From Prevotella sp. UBA2456 (GTDB lineage Bacteria > Bacteroidota > Bacteroidia > Bacteroidales > Bacteroidaceae), in NCBI GenBank assembly GCA_002342415.1, contig DDPY01000017.1:72361-86071 (forward strand): a DNA stretch of 13,711 bases. The letters run 5' to 3'. Numbering within the stretch: the stretch's first letter is position 1; each line of letters begins with the position of its first letter. Of this stretch, positions 1-7,218 are shown in pieces. The notes below the pieces were generated by a model. The model ran no database searches. It was not told where the DNA came from and was given only the letters and a program-made list of their open reading frames with translations. Both the position numbers and the translations under genes were made by a program.

Positions 1-1652
1 ACCTCGCAGTAGAACTTGATCTTCGGCTCCGTGCCAGAGGGACGGACGCTGATCTTGATGCCGTCCTCGGTGAACCACTGCAGCACGTTGGAGGTGGCAG
101 GCATGTCGAGCTTGCCCTTGTTGCCCTGAGCATCGCACCACTCGAGTGTCTGGTAGTCCTTCCACAGGCAGATCTTCGAGCCGCCGAGCTCCGTGGGAGG
201 ATTCTTGCGGAAGTCTTCCATCATCTTCTTGATCTCGTCGGCACCGCTCTTGCCAGGCTTCACCACGTTGATGGTGGTCTCCTTCGAGAAGCCGTACTCA
301 GCGTAGATGTTCATCAGCAGGTCGTAGAGCGTCATGCCGTTGTCCTTAGCCCAGGCAGCAATCTCGCAGATGAGGCAGATAGATGCGGGGGAGTCCTTGT
401 CGCGAACCTTGTCGAACGGCAGGAATCCGAACGACTCCTCGCCACCGCCGATATACTTCTTCTTGCCCTCGTTGACGCGGATGCGGTAGGCAATCCACTT
501 GAAGCCGGTGTACTCGTCGTAGATCTCGACGCCGTTCTTCTTGGCAATATCGGCAATCATCTCGGAGGTCACGATGGTCTTCACCATGAACTCGTTGCCC
601 TTCAGCTGGCCGAGCTTCTTCTTGTTGGTGATGATATACCACGAGAACATCATGGCGGTCTGGTTGCCGTTCAGTATCTCCCACTCGCCCTTGTCGTTGC
701 GGCAGACGATGGCCAGACGGTCGGCATCGGGGTCGCTGGCAATCACGAGGTCGGCATTGAGCTTCGTACCGAGCTTCATGCCCAGCGTCATAGCCTCGGC
801 ATTCTCGGGATTGGGGCTGACGACGGTGGGGAAATTGCCGTCGATGACCATCTGCTCGCGCACCACATGGATGTTCTGGAAACCCCAAGAGCGCAGTGCC
901 TCGGGAATGATGACACGACCCGTTCCGTGCATGGGCGAATAGACGATGTTGAGGTCTTTCTGGCGCAGGATGACATCCTGGTCGACCATCGCCTCCTTGA
1001 CAGCCTGCAGATAGTCCCAGTCCATCTCGCCACCGATAATCTCGATGAGGTCGTAGTTGGGCTCGAACTTCACATCCTCGATCTTCACCTTGTTCACCTC
1101 GTCGATGATGCCCTTGTCGTGCGGAGAGAGCACCTGGGCGCCGTCGTCCCAATAGGCCTTGTAGCCGTTATACTCGCGGGGGTTGTGCGAGGCGGTGACG
1201 TTGACACCAGCCTGACAGCCCAGCTGACGGATGGCAAACGAGATCTCCGGCGTGGGACGCAGGCTCTCGAAGAGATATGCCTTGATGCCGTTGGCCGAGA
1301 AGATGGCTGCAACGGTCTCTGCAAACATACGGCCGTTGTTGCGGTTGTCGTGACCTACTACGACAGCGAGGTCGTTACGTCCGGGGAATGCCTTCAGGAT
1401 ATAGTTGGCAAAACCCTGGGTGGCCATACCAACGATATACTTGTTCATGCGGTTGGTGCCGGCACCCATGATGCCACGCAGACCGCCCGTACCGAACTCG
1501 AGGTTCTGATAGAAGGCGTCGATGAGCGCTGTCTTGTCGGCATTGTCCAACATTGCCTGTACTTCCTTACGTGTCTCCTCGTCAAAGGCCGGAGAAAGCC
1601 ATTCCTTAGCCCGTGCCTCGCACTGAGCAATCAGTTGAGCATTATTTTCCAT
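1..1652 (-). CDS. Phosphoglucomutase/phosphomannomutase (alpha-D-phosphohexomutase), 3' end cut by window edge
   Basis: Cytoplasmic enzyme that interconverts hexose 1- and 6-phosphates, feeding glycolysis on one side and nucleotide-sugar, glycogen and envelope polysaccharide synthesis on the other. Reading leftward from the ATG at 1652-1650 gives an open frame of 550 codons that runs off the edge with no stop. All four family landmarks are visible: the catalytic phosphoserine loop TASHNP (Ser155), the metal loop DPDADR (residues 307-312), the sugar-binding loop GEESFGF (404-410) and the phosphate-binding loop RPSGTEP (537-543). The N-terminus carries the usual FGTGGLRG segment (53-60). Order and spacing fit the PGM2-like branch, normally about 580 residues, so only some tens of residues should be missing. 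The start follows a good Bacteroidetes promoter, and no earlier in-frame ATG lies between promoter and start. Glucose versus mannose preference cannot be read from the sequence. Confidence 0.95.
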   Translation of the reverse strand, partial: MENNAQLIAQCEARAKEWLSPAFDEETRKEVQAMLDNADKTALIDAFYQNLEFGTGGLRGIMGAGTNRMNKYIVGMATQGFANYILKAFPGRNDLAVVVGHDNRNNGRMFAETVAAIFSANGIKAYLFESLRPTPEISFAIRQLGCQAGVNVTASHNPREYNGYKAYWDDGAQVLSPHDKGIIDEVNKVKIEDVKFEPNYDLIEIIGGEMDWDYLQAVKEAMVDQDVILRQKDLNIVYSPMHGTGRVIIPEALRSWGFQNIHVVREQMVIDGNFPTVVSPNPENAEAMTLGMKLGTKLNADLVIASDPDADRLAIVCRNDKGEWEILNGNQTAMMFSWYIITNKKKLGQLKGNEFMVKTIVTSEMIADIAKKNGVEIYDEYTGFKWIAYRIRVNEGKKKYIGGGEESFGFLPFDKVRDKDSPASICLICEIAAWAKDNGMTLYDLLMNIYAEYGFSKETTINVVKPGKSGADEIKKMMEDFRKNPPTELGGSKICLWKDYQTLEWCDAQGNKGKLDMPATSNVLQWFTEDGIKISVRPSGTEPKIKFYCE

Positions 1653-1691
1653 AAAAACAGTTGTTTGTTTTAGATTTGTATTTAATAAACG

Positions 1692-1699
1692 CAAAGGTA
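1692..1699 (-). promoter_or_regulatory. Promoter -7 element of the phosphoglucomutase gene
   Basis: On the minus strand this reads TACCTTTG, an exact match to the Bacteroidetes -7 consensus TAnnTTTG, 39 nt upstream of the ATG. No clear TTTG -33 box is present at the usual distance; only a TG about 18 nt upstream fits. The element overlaps one arm of the inverted repeat at 1696-1724. Confidence 0.65.
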
Positions 1700-1724
1700 C
1701 TGATTCTTTTTCAAAATCAGTACC
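1696..1724. repeat. Perfect 10-bp inverted repeat overlapping the phosphoglucomutase promoter
   Basis: GGTACTGATT (1696-1705) and AATCAGTACC (1715-1724) are exact reverse complements separated by 9 nt. The repeat lies 28 nt past the stop of the upstream TPR gene in the minus direction and shares bases with the -7 element of the next gene. As RNA from the TPR transcript it would be a hairpin followed by only a short T stretch, so it could be a weak terminator. As DNA it is well placed for an operator. Which role applies cannot be decided from sequence. Confidence 0.6.
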
Positions 1725-1752
1725 TATAGGCTGTAATTTTTAAGTTTTTTAA

Positions 1753-2955
1753 TTATTCCATATTTCTTAACAAGCGATCCATCTCGTCGAACTGCTTGCC
1801 CATATTCAGGTTCAGATAGATGCGATAGAGTCCCGGAGCCCAGCGATAAACGTCGTTGGGCGACAGTTTACGATAGGCTTCCATGTAGGGACGGGCCTGC
1901 TGGTAGAGCTTCTTCAGCCGGGAATTGTTCTTGCGAGGCTCGTTCTGTTCTTCCAATACCAATGCCTGATTGAGTCGGACGGTGGCGATATTAAGATAGG
2001 GCTCGGGCATCGTATCATTTAATGCGATAAGATGTTCGCTCACCTCTAAGCACTCGTCGTAGCGTTCCAGAGTGAGCAATGCCACGGATTTTGCCAGAAG
2101 CATCAGTTGGTTGTCCTTGTTCTGTGACAGTCCCTCGTCGGCAATCGCCAGCACCTCCTGCTGCCGGCCCTGGGCGGTCAGCCGGTCGGCCAAGCGGGGG
2201 AAGAAGTAGGTGTGCTGAGGGAAAGCCTGATAGCCCCGCCTCAATGCCGAGATATAGGCCGAGTCGTTGTGCTGCCAGCGATAGGCTTCACACTCGTACT
2301 GCATGAGCGTCTCAAATCGACTGGTATCCCGCATAGCTATTCCTATATAGCGCAACACGGAATCGGGATGCTGGAGGCGATAGGCACAAGTGGCAGCCCA
2401 GAAGGCCACCTCGGGCATCAACGAGTCGCGGTGGGCAAAATCGTAACTGGAGAACAGCGGCTGGCGACTGGTATCGAGATAGCTCTGGAAGAAACTGAAA
2501 GCCTTGTCGTAATCGTTTTTCCGCATCTGATAGGTTCCGCCGTAAAAGAGGTTGGTGCGCAAGGGGCTGAGCCGCTCAGCATGGCGTTTACGGTAGTTGG
2601 GACGCACCCTACCCTTCTTGTCGGGGCGCGCATCTACCGAGTCCATCGTCTGGGCCACATCAAACAGATGCTGCACCAAACTGAAGAACTGGGCTGTATC
2701 GTATTTCTGCCTCAGATAGAGTTTGGTGTTGGCGGCTTCATACTGGGCCTCCACCGACTGATACCAGACATTGTAAATCTTCAGATTCTTCTGGTTCTCA
2801 GGTTTCTTCAGCAGCGTGGTCATCAGCTTCTCAGCCTTTTCCAGATTCTTGCCGCTTTTCAGATAGTCCTGAGCCTCGTGTATCTCTTTCTTCTGTGCCG
2901 TCAGTGTGCTGCATGCCAACAGACATACCGACATGGCTATTATCCTAATCTTCAT
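1753..2955 (-). CDS. Secreted tetratricopeptide-repeat protein, function unknown
   Basis: A 400-residue exported helical-repeat protein. The first 20 residues form a signal peptide with Lys/Arg at the start, a hydrophobic core and a Thr-Ala/Gln junction typical of signal peptidase I sites in Bacteroidetes. An alternative lipoprotein reading uses LLAC with Cys15, but the -2 Leu is not the commonest lipobox. TPR-like helical pairs are visible around residues 22-55, 132-165, 248-275 and 284-312; the last two are the clearest. No enzymatic motif is visible. It follows the sensor-kinase-like gene by 44 nt in the same direction with no promoter between them, so the two are probably co-transcribed and the product may act in the periplasm with that sensor. 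The partner is inferred from position only; TPR domains generally bind other proteins. Confidence 0.8.
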   Translation of the reverse strand: MKIRIIAMSVCLLACSTLTAQKKEIHEAQDYLKSGKNLEKAEKLMTTLLKKPENQKNLKIYNVWYQSVEAQYEAANTKLYLRQKYDTAQFFSLVQHLFDVAQTMDSVDARPDKKGRVRPNYRKRHAERLSPLRTNLFYGGTYQMRKNDYDKAFSFFQSYLDTSRQPLFSSYDFAHRDSLMPEVAFWAATCAYRLQHPDSVLRYIGIAMRDTSRFETLMQYECEAYRWQHNDSAYISALRRGYQAFPQHTYFFPRLADRLTAQGRQQEVLAIADEGLSQNKDNQLMLLAKSVALLTLERYDECLEVSEHLIALNDTMPEPYLNIATVRLNQALVLEEQNEPRKNNSRLKKLYQQARPYMEAYRKLSPNDVYRWAPGLYRIYLNLNMGKQFDEMDRLLRNME

Positions 2956-2999
2956 ACCTTATTATATATGTTTAGCCTATGACGCGAGGGGCTACTACA

Positions 3000-4502
3000 C
3001 TATGCGTGCAGTTCCAGCACAAAACGCGTCCCCCTCACATACTCCGGATCGATGTCGAGGTCGCCGTTCATCTTGAGCGCCATCTGCTTGCAAATGGGCA
3101 GTCCGAGTCCGTCACCCTTAGTCAGGTCGTACACCTTGCGGAAGGGCTTGAACACTTCGCTACGGTCTTCCTCGGCAATGCCGCAACCCGTGTCGGTGAT
3201 CAGGAACTGATGGGTGTGGGCACCACGCTTCTTATAGTCGAGTGAAATGGTTCCACCCTCGGGGGTGTACTCGGCAGCATTCTTCAGCAGATGAAGCAGT
3301 ATGTGACGAACATACTCCTGATTCATCGGCACGGACATCTTCGGTGCATTCAACTTCAGCGATACCTCATTCTTCACCAGCGGACGAACCTCGTCAATCA
3401 GCGACTCGCAGAAAGCCGGCACCAACGTGTCTTCTTTCTCCACGGCATCGCTATCCATATTCTCCAGTTCCGAGAGGGTCTGGATATGATTGGAGAATTC
3501 GAGCAATGCCTTGACAGGGGGCTGAGAGCTGTCCAACTGTTGCAGCGTGGGCTCCAACTGAGCCGAGATATTGCTGATGAATTGAGCCTTCAACGCATTG
3601 TTCTCGTTAGCCAGCGTGATAAGCTTTTTCTGCTTGCGCGTGAGTAGGATGAAGCGCAACAGGATGATACCTCCAATGACGAGGGCTGCCGCAAGAGCCG
3701 CTGCCAATACACACAGCCCCACGATGATGGCCTGACGGGTGGTAAGCGAACTGTCTTTCTCGGCTATCGAAGCCTCGTTGTCGGCAATCTGTTTCTTCAG
3801 CGCTGCACGCTCGTCGGCTACCTTTACGGCATTAGTAGAGTCTTTCCATGCCAGATAGCTGCTATATGACTGTGCTACCATAGAAGCATTATTGCTACGA
3901 CGAGCGTTGGCAATCATCAGCTTGTAGGCGTCTTCCACTTTGCCATACTCCTTGGAGGCTGTCAGCCGGCCTGCCATCTCCTTGAACACAGCATTACCTT
4001 GTGCTACCTGACCGAAAGAATAGTGATAGATGGCCTTGTTGTAAAGGAAATCGTTCTTCGTATCATCATCGCTCGACTGGTTGGCATAGCTCTCCATCAA
4101 GTTCAGATGCTCCTTGGTGCTCTCGGGACGATGCATACGAAGGTACATCTGCATACGCTCCTTCGAGGTGACATAGTGCATAGCGGCCTTCTCGCTGCCT
4201 GGCACACTCTTAGCCTCGATAGCCTGGTCGACGCGACGCAGGAAGTCGAAAGCCTCCTGATACAGATTCTCCTTAGTCCAGAGTGCCGTGGCCTTGGAGG
4301 CACACTCCATGGCTTGATTCGAATGGCCTTTGTTCATATAGTCTTCGTAGGCACGTACATACGAATAGCGGCTCAATGGCACATTGTTTTTCTCTCCGGC
4401 AGCCTCTGCCTGCTGTTGCAGCGCACTCTTCTCACTCTCTTGAGCAACAGCAGCAACAAAAGTGCTGCTAAGCATCATCACTAAAACAAATATCTTTTTC
4501 AT
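3000..4502 (-). CDS. TPR-containing sensor histidine-kinase-like membrane protein lacking the phospho-accepting His
   Basis: A 500-residue inner-membrane signalling protein. Residues 1-20 are a signal peptide (cleavage near Ala20/Gln21). Residues about 25-225 form an alpha-helical, TPR-like periplasmic sensor. Residues 226-256 look like a coiled coil. A transmembrane helix spans about 258-286, followed by a signalling helix. The C-terminal HATPase domain is complete: N-box with Asn408 (LLKNAAEYT), G1 box DTGCGI (437-442), F-box FKPFRK (451-456) and G2 box GDGLGL (463-468). The dimerisation region reads FISNISAQLEPTL (308-320), where canonical kinases have a sequence of the type F-N-S-H-E-L-R-T-P-L: the phospho-accepting His is Ala314 and the following E-L-R is Q-L-E. 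No response-regulator domain is fused and none is encoded in the window. ATP binding is therefore likely, but classical His phosphorylation is not. The divergent promoter region upstream and the adjacent TPR gene suggest a dedicated two-gene unit. Confidence 0.85.
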   Translation of the reverse strand: MKKIFVLVMMLSSTFVAAVAQESEKSALQQQAEAAGEKNNVPLSRYSYVRAYEDYMNKGHSNQAMECASKATALWTKENLYQEAFDFLRRVDQAIEAKSVPGSEKAAMHYVTSKERMQMYLRMHRPESTKEHLNLMESYANQSSDDDTKNDFLYNKAIYHYSFGQVAQGNAVFKEMAGRLTASKEYGKVEDAYKLMIANARRSNNASMVAQSYSSYLAWKDSTNAVKVADERAALKKQIADNEASIAEKDSSLTTRQAIIVGLCVLAAALAAALVIGGIILLRFILLTRKQKKLITLANENNALKAQFISNISAQLEPTLQQLDSSQPPVKALLEFSNHIQTLSELENMDSDAVEKEDTLVPAFCESLIDEVRPLVKNEVSLKLNAPKMSVPMNQEYVRHILLHLLKNAAEYTPEGGTISLDYKKRGAHTHQFLITDTGCGIAEEDRSEVFKPFRKVYDLTKGDGLGLPICKQMALKMNGDLDIDPEYVRGTRFVLELHA

Positions 4503-4544
4503 TTTTGTTATAATAGTTTTCTATCCAATATTTTTTATAAGATG

Positions 4545-4575
4545 CAAAATTACAAAGATAAATCGAACTAACAAA
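4545..4575 (-). promoter_or_regulatory. Promoter of the sensor-kinase-like gene (and probably the TPR gene)
   Basis: Read on the minus strand, TTTG (4575-4572) is followed after 19 nt by TAATTTTG (4552-4545), which matches the Bacteroidetes TTTG-N19-TAnnTTTG arrangement. A second exact -7 match, TATCTTTG, abuts it at 4560-4553 but has no -33 box at the proper distance. The ATG at 4502 lies about 42 nt downstream of the first -7 box. Confidence 0.6.
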
Positions 4576-4590
4576 ATATTTGGCAGTTTT

Positions 4591-4622
4591 TTTGGAAAAG
4601 TCAAAAAAAAAACGTACCTTCG
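4591..4622 (+). promoter_or_regulatory. Promoter of the arabinofuranosidase-patatin operon
   Basis: TTTG at 4591-4594 is followed after 20 nt by TACCTTCG at 4615-4622, one mismatch from the Bacteroidetes -7 consensus TAnnTTTG. Transcription would start a few bases later, leaving roughly 70 nt of leader before the ATG chosen at 4698. It is back to back with the minus-strand promoter at 4545-4575, so factors bound between 4575 and 4591 could affect both directions. Confidence 0.6.
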
Positions 4623-4697
4623 CGGAATAAAACGAATCGCAGCATTTTTGCAGACAGAATGACTGGGATTGAAAACTATAAAAACAATACAAACAAC

Positions 4698-6248
4698 ATG
4701 AAACGACTACTATCCAACACCCTTCTGATGCTGTCGCTGAGCATAGCAGCAACAGCACAGGACGCAACGGCAATACTGCACGCCGACAAGCCCCAAGCGA
4801 AAATCAACCGTGAGATATACGGACAGTTTGCCGAACATTTAGGCTCGTGCATCTATGGCGGCCTGTGGGTAGGCGAAGCCTCACCCATCCCCAACATCAA
4901 AGGCTACCGGAAGGATGTCTTCGATGCACTGAAAGCACTGCAGATTCCCGTTCTGCGCTGGCCAGGAGGATGCTTTGCCGACGACTACCACTGGATGGAC
5001 GGCATCGGTCCCAAAGAGCAACGCCCCACTCTACGCAACAACAACTGGGGCGGCACCATCGAAGACAACTCCTTTGGCACACATGAATTTCTGAACCTCT
5101 GCGAGATGCTGGGCTGCGAACCATATATCAGCGGCAACGTGGGATCGGGAACGGTGAAAGAGATGGCCCAATGGGTAGAATATATGACCAGCGACGGCGA
5201 TACACCGATGGCCCGACTGCGCCGACAGAACGGGCGCGACAAGGCTTGGCACGTGAAATATTTCGGCATTGGCAATGAAGCTTGGGGATGCGGTGGAAAC
5301 ATGACACCCGAATACTACTCGAACGAATTTCGCAAATTCAACACCTATCTGCGCGATCAGGGCGAGAACCGGCTATTCCGCATAGCCTCGGGAGCCTCGG
5401 ACTACGACTACAACTGGACACGCGTGCTGATGAAAAACATCGGTGAACGCATGCAAGGCATCAGCGTACACTACTATACGGTGAAGGACTGGGGCAACAA
5501 GGGCAAGGCTACAGCCTTCTCACCGGAAGAATACTACCTGACGCTGGAGAAATGTCTGGATGTGGAACCCGTGATTGCACGCCACTGTGCCATCATGGAC
5601 TCGCTGGACTCGAAGAAAAAAATTGCGCTGATGGTGGACGAATGGGGCACATGGTGGGACGAGGAGCCTGGCACCATTGCCGGACACCTGTATCAGCAGA
5701 ACTCGCTGCGCGATGCCATGGTTGCCGCCCTGATGCTAAACGTATTCCATAAATATACCGAGCGCGTGCGCATGTGTAACATAGCACAGGTGGTGAATGT
5801 GCTGCAGTCGATGATACTGACAGACCAGAAAGGAAGCGGACACATGGTGCTGACGCCAACCTACCATGTATTCGAGATGTATCGTCCCTTCCAGGAAGCC
5901 ACCTTCCTGCCCATGACACTAAAGACAGACTCCGTGCGGACTATCGAGGGCAAGCAGGTGCCGCTGATATCCACCTCGGCCGCACGCACTCAGGACGGCA
6001 ACATCATTCTGGCACTGACCAATACCTCGCTGACAGACAGCAAGGACATAGCCGTGACCCTGGAAGGAATAAAAGCAAAAAGCATCGAGGGACGTATCCT
6101 GACATCGAAGGATGCCAAGGACTATAACTCGTTTGAAAATCCCAACATCGTGACACCGCGCCCATTCAAGGACGCAAAACTGAAAAAGAACCTGTTGAGC
6201 ATGACTTTGCCTGCCAAGAGCATCGTGGTGCTGACCATCAAGAATTGA
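4698..6248 (+). CDS. Secreted alpha-L-arabinofuranosidase, glycoside hydrolase family 51
   Basis: Retaining exo-glycosidase that removes terminal alpha-L-arabinofuranosyl groups from arabinan, arabinoxylan or arabinogalactan. The 516-residue product starts with a signal peptide (about 1-20, cut at Ala-Gln), so it should act in the periplasm or at the surface. GH51 landmarks in order: the YGQFAEHLG segment near residue 41, RWPGGCFADDYHW (87-99), acid/base Glu194 in GIGNEAWG, and nucleophile Glu315 in MVDEWGTWW. A (beta/alpha)8 barrel covers most of the chain and a C-terminal beta domain covers about 410-516. An in-frame ATG 39 nt earlier (4659) would only add 13 hydrophilic residues before the signal peptide, so the start at 4698 is preferred. 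Length matches the family's usual 500 or so. The patatin gene follows after 16 nt. No SusC/SusD pair or other polysaccharide-utilisation gene is in the window, so the exact substrate is open. Confidence 0.93.
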   Translation: MKRLLSNTLLMLSLSIAATAQDATAILHADKPQAKINREIYGQFAEHLGSCIYGGLWVGEASPIPNIKGYRKDVFDALKALQIPVLRWPGGCFADDYHWMDGIGPKEQRPTLRNNNWGGTIEDNSFGTHEFLNLCEMLGCEPYISGNVGSGTVKEMAQWVEYMTSDGDTPMARLRRQNGRDKAWHVKYFGIGNEAWGCGGNMTPEYYSNEFRKFNTYLRDQGENRLFRIASGASDYDYNWTRVLMKNIGERMQGISVHYYTVKDWGNKGKATAFSPEEYYLTLEKCLDVEPVIARHCAIMDSLDSKKKIALMVDEWGTWWDEEPGTIAGHLYQQNSLRDAMVAALMLNVFHKYTERVRMCNIAQVVNVLQSMILTDQKGSGHMVLTPTYHVFEMYRPFQEATFLPMTLKTDSVRTIEGKQVPLISTSAARTQDGNIILALTNTSLTDSKDIAVTLEGIKAKSIEGRILTSKDAKDYNSFENPNIVTPRPFKDAKLKKNLLSMTLPAKSIVVLTIKN

Positions 6249-6256
6249 CAAAACGC

Positions 6257-6262
6257 AGGAGA
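6257..6262 (+). promoter_or_regulatory. Shine-Dalgarno-like AGGAGA before the patatin gene
   Basis: AGGAGA ends 2 nt before the ATG at 6265. Purine-rich SD boxes are uncommon in Bacteroidetes, and this spacing is shorter than usual, so its use as a ribosome-binding site is uncertain. It supports 6265 as the start only weakly. Confidence 0.3.
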
Positions 6263-6264
6263 CC

Positions 6265-7128
6265 ATGACAAAAGACATAGCATTGGTATTATCGAGCGGT
6301 GGCGCACGCGGACTGGCACACATCGGGGTAATAGAAGAACTGGAGGCCCAGGGCTTTCACATAACATCAATAGCCGGCACCTCAATGGGAGCACTTATCG
6401 GAGGTATCTACGCCGCAGGGAAACTGCAAGAATTCCGCGAATGGATGAAAAGCATCGACAAGCGTAAGATGTTAGAACTCACGGACTTGTCGTTTAGCCT
6501 TAATCATTTGGTAAAAGGCAATCGTATCATCGATGCCATTAAAAAGATTGTGCCCGACACCAAGATTGAAGATCTATCCATTCCCTACTGCGCCGTGGCT
6601 ACCGACTTGGAAAACGGGCGTGAGGTAACCTTCCGAAAAGGTAGCCTCTTTGGGGCTATAAGAGCCAGCATCTCACTGCCAGGATACTATGAGCCCGTCC
6701 GCATCAACGACATGGTGCTGATAGACGGAGGAACGGTCAATCCGATTCCTCTCAACCGAGTAGCAAGAAAAAAAGGCGACCTGCTGGTAGGTGTCGATGT
6801 CAGCGGGCATGACTATAAAGGACAAAGCCAGCTGCAACACTTCATTGAGGAGCGCCGCAGACAAGACAAATCCCTGAGCCAGCAGATACTGAACAGACTG
6901 ATACCCGACAATCTGGATTTCAACTACTTCACTATGCTGTCGCGCACCAGTAGCATCATGATCCGCCAGAACTCCAAACTCATGGCACAACTGACCCAGC
7001 CCGACATTCTTATTGACATACAATTGCGGCGTTATGGTGGTTTTGACTACGACAAATCAGAGAAACTGATAGCCATTGGGCACAAATATGCACAACGAGC
7101 TATTGAGAAGTATAATAAAATAACTTAA
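6265..7128 (+). CDS. Patatin-like phospholipase / serine esterase (RssA/YlbK type)
   Basis: A 287-residue probable lipid acyl hydrolase with a Ser-Asp dyad. Visible are the glycine-rich oxyanion segment SGGARGLAHIG (11-21), the nucleophile elbow GTSMG (38-42, Ser40), and the catalytic Asp154 in the DGG motif, followed by VNPIPL. These are the three patatin hallmarks in the right order and spacing. No signal peptide or membrane segment precedes the domain, so the protein is probably cytoplasmic or peripherally associated with the inner membrane, unlike the long patatin-BamA fusions that sit in the outer membrane of this phylum. It starts 16 nt after the arabinofuranosidase stop with no promoter or terminator between, so it is probably co-transcribed. 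No biochemical reason for that pairing is evident. Substrate is unknown; small bacterial patatins act on phospholipids or simple esters. Confidence 0.9.
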   Translation: MTKDIALVLSSGGARGLAHIGVIEELEAQGFHITSIAGTSMGALIGGIYAAGKLQEFREWMKSIDKRKMLELTDLSFSLNHLVKGNRIIDAIKKIVPDTKIEDLSIPYCAVATDLENGREVTFRKGSLFGAIRASISLPGYYEPVRINDMVLIDGGTVNPIPLNRVARKKGDLLVGVDVSGHDYKGQSQLQHFIEERRRQDKSLSQQILNRLIPDNLDFNYFTMLSRTSSIMIRQNSKLMAQLTQPDILIDIQLRRYGGFDYDKSEKLIAIGHKYAQRAIEKYNKIT

Positions 7129-7136
7129 AAACTACA

Positions 7137-7164
7137 TGAGATTCAAAATAATTTCGTAAATTTG
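7137..7164 (+). promoter_or_regulatory. Promoter of the transketolase-rpiB operon
   Basis: TAAATTTG at 7157-7164 matches the Bacteroidetes -7 consensus TAnnTTTG exactly. A TG at 7137-7138, 18 nt upstream, is the only -33-like element. The predicted leader is about 50 nt, AT-rich, and without an SD sequence, which is normal for the phylum. No terminator is visible between the patatin stop and this promoter, so read-through from the upstream operon is possible. Confidence 0.6.
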
Positions 7165-7218
7165 CAGATAGTTTTTAAATTAAAGACATTACGCTAACAA
7201 TATATCATTATTTTTATT

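Noticed and set aside
346..1152. Long open frame (268 codons) on the minus strand
   Set aside because: It is a shifted frame of the phosphoglucomutase gene. The translation is low-complexity in Arg, Gly and Gln, and the true frame carries all catalytic motifs.
867..1673. Open frame of 268 codons on the plus strand
   Set aside because: It is antisense to phosphoglucomutase and has no recognisable domain. Long antisense frames are expected opposite GC-rich codon-biased genes.
2212..2982. Open frame of 256 codons on the plus strand
   Set aside because: It is antisense to the TPR gene, which has a signal peptide and repeat pattern; this frame shows neither.
4659..4697. Upstream in-frame ATG extending the arabinofuranosidase by 13 residues
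   Set aside because: It would place a hydrophilic stretch before an otherwise standard signal peptide; the ATG at 4698 gives the normal N-terminus.
4468..4773. Open frame of 101 codons on the minus strand across the divergent promoters
   Set aside because: It is composed of Phe, Tyr, Ser and Cys from AT-rich promoter DNA, overlaps the starts of two solid genes and has no start signals of its own.
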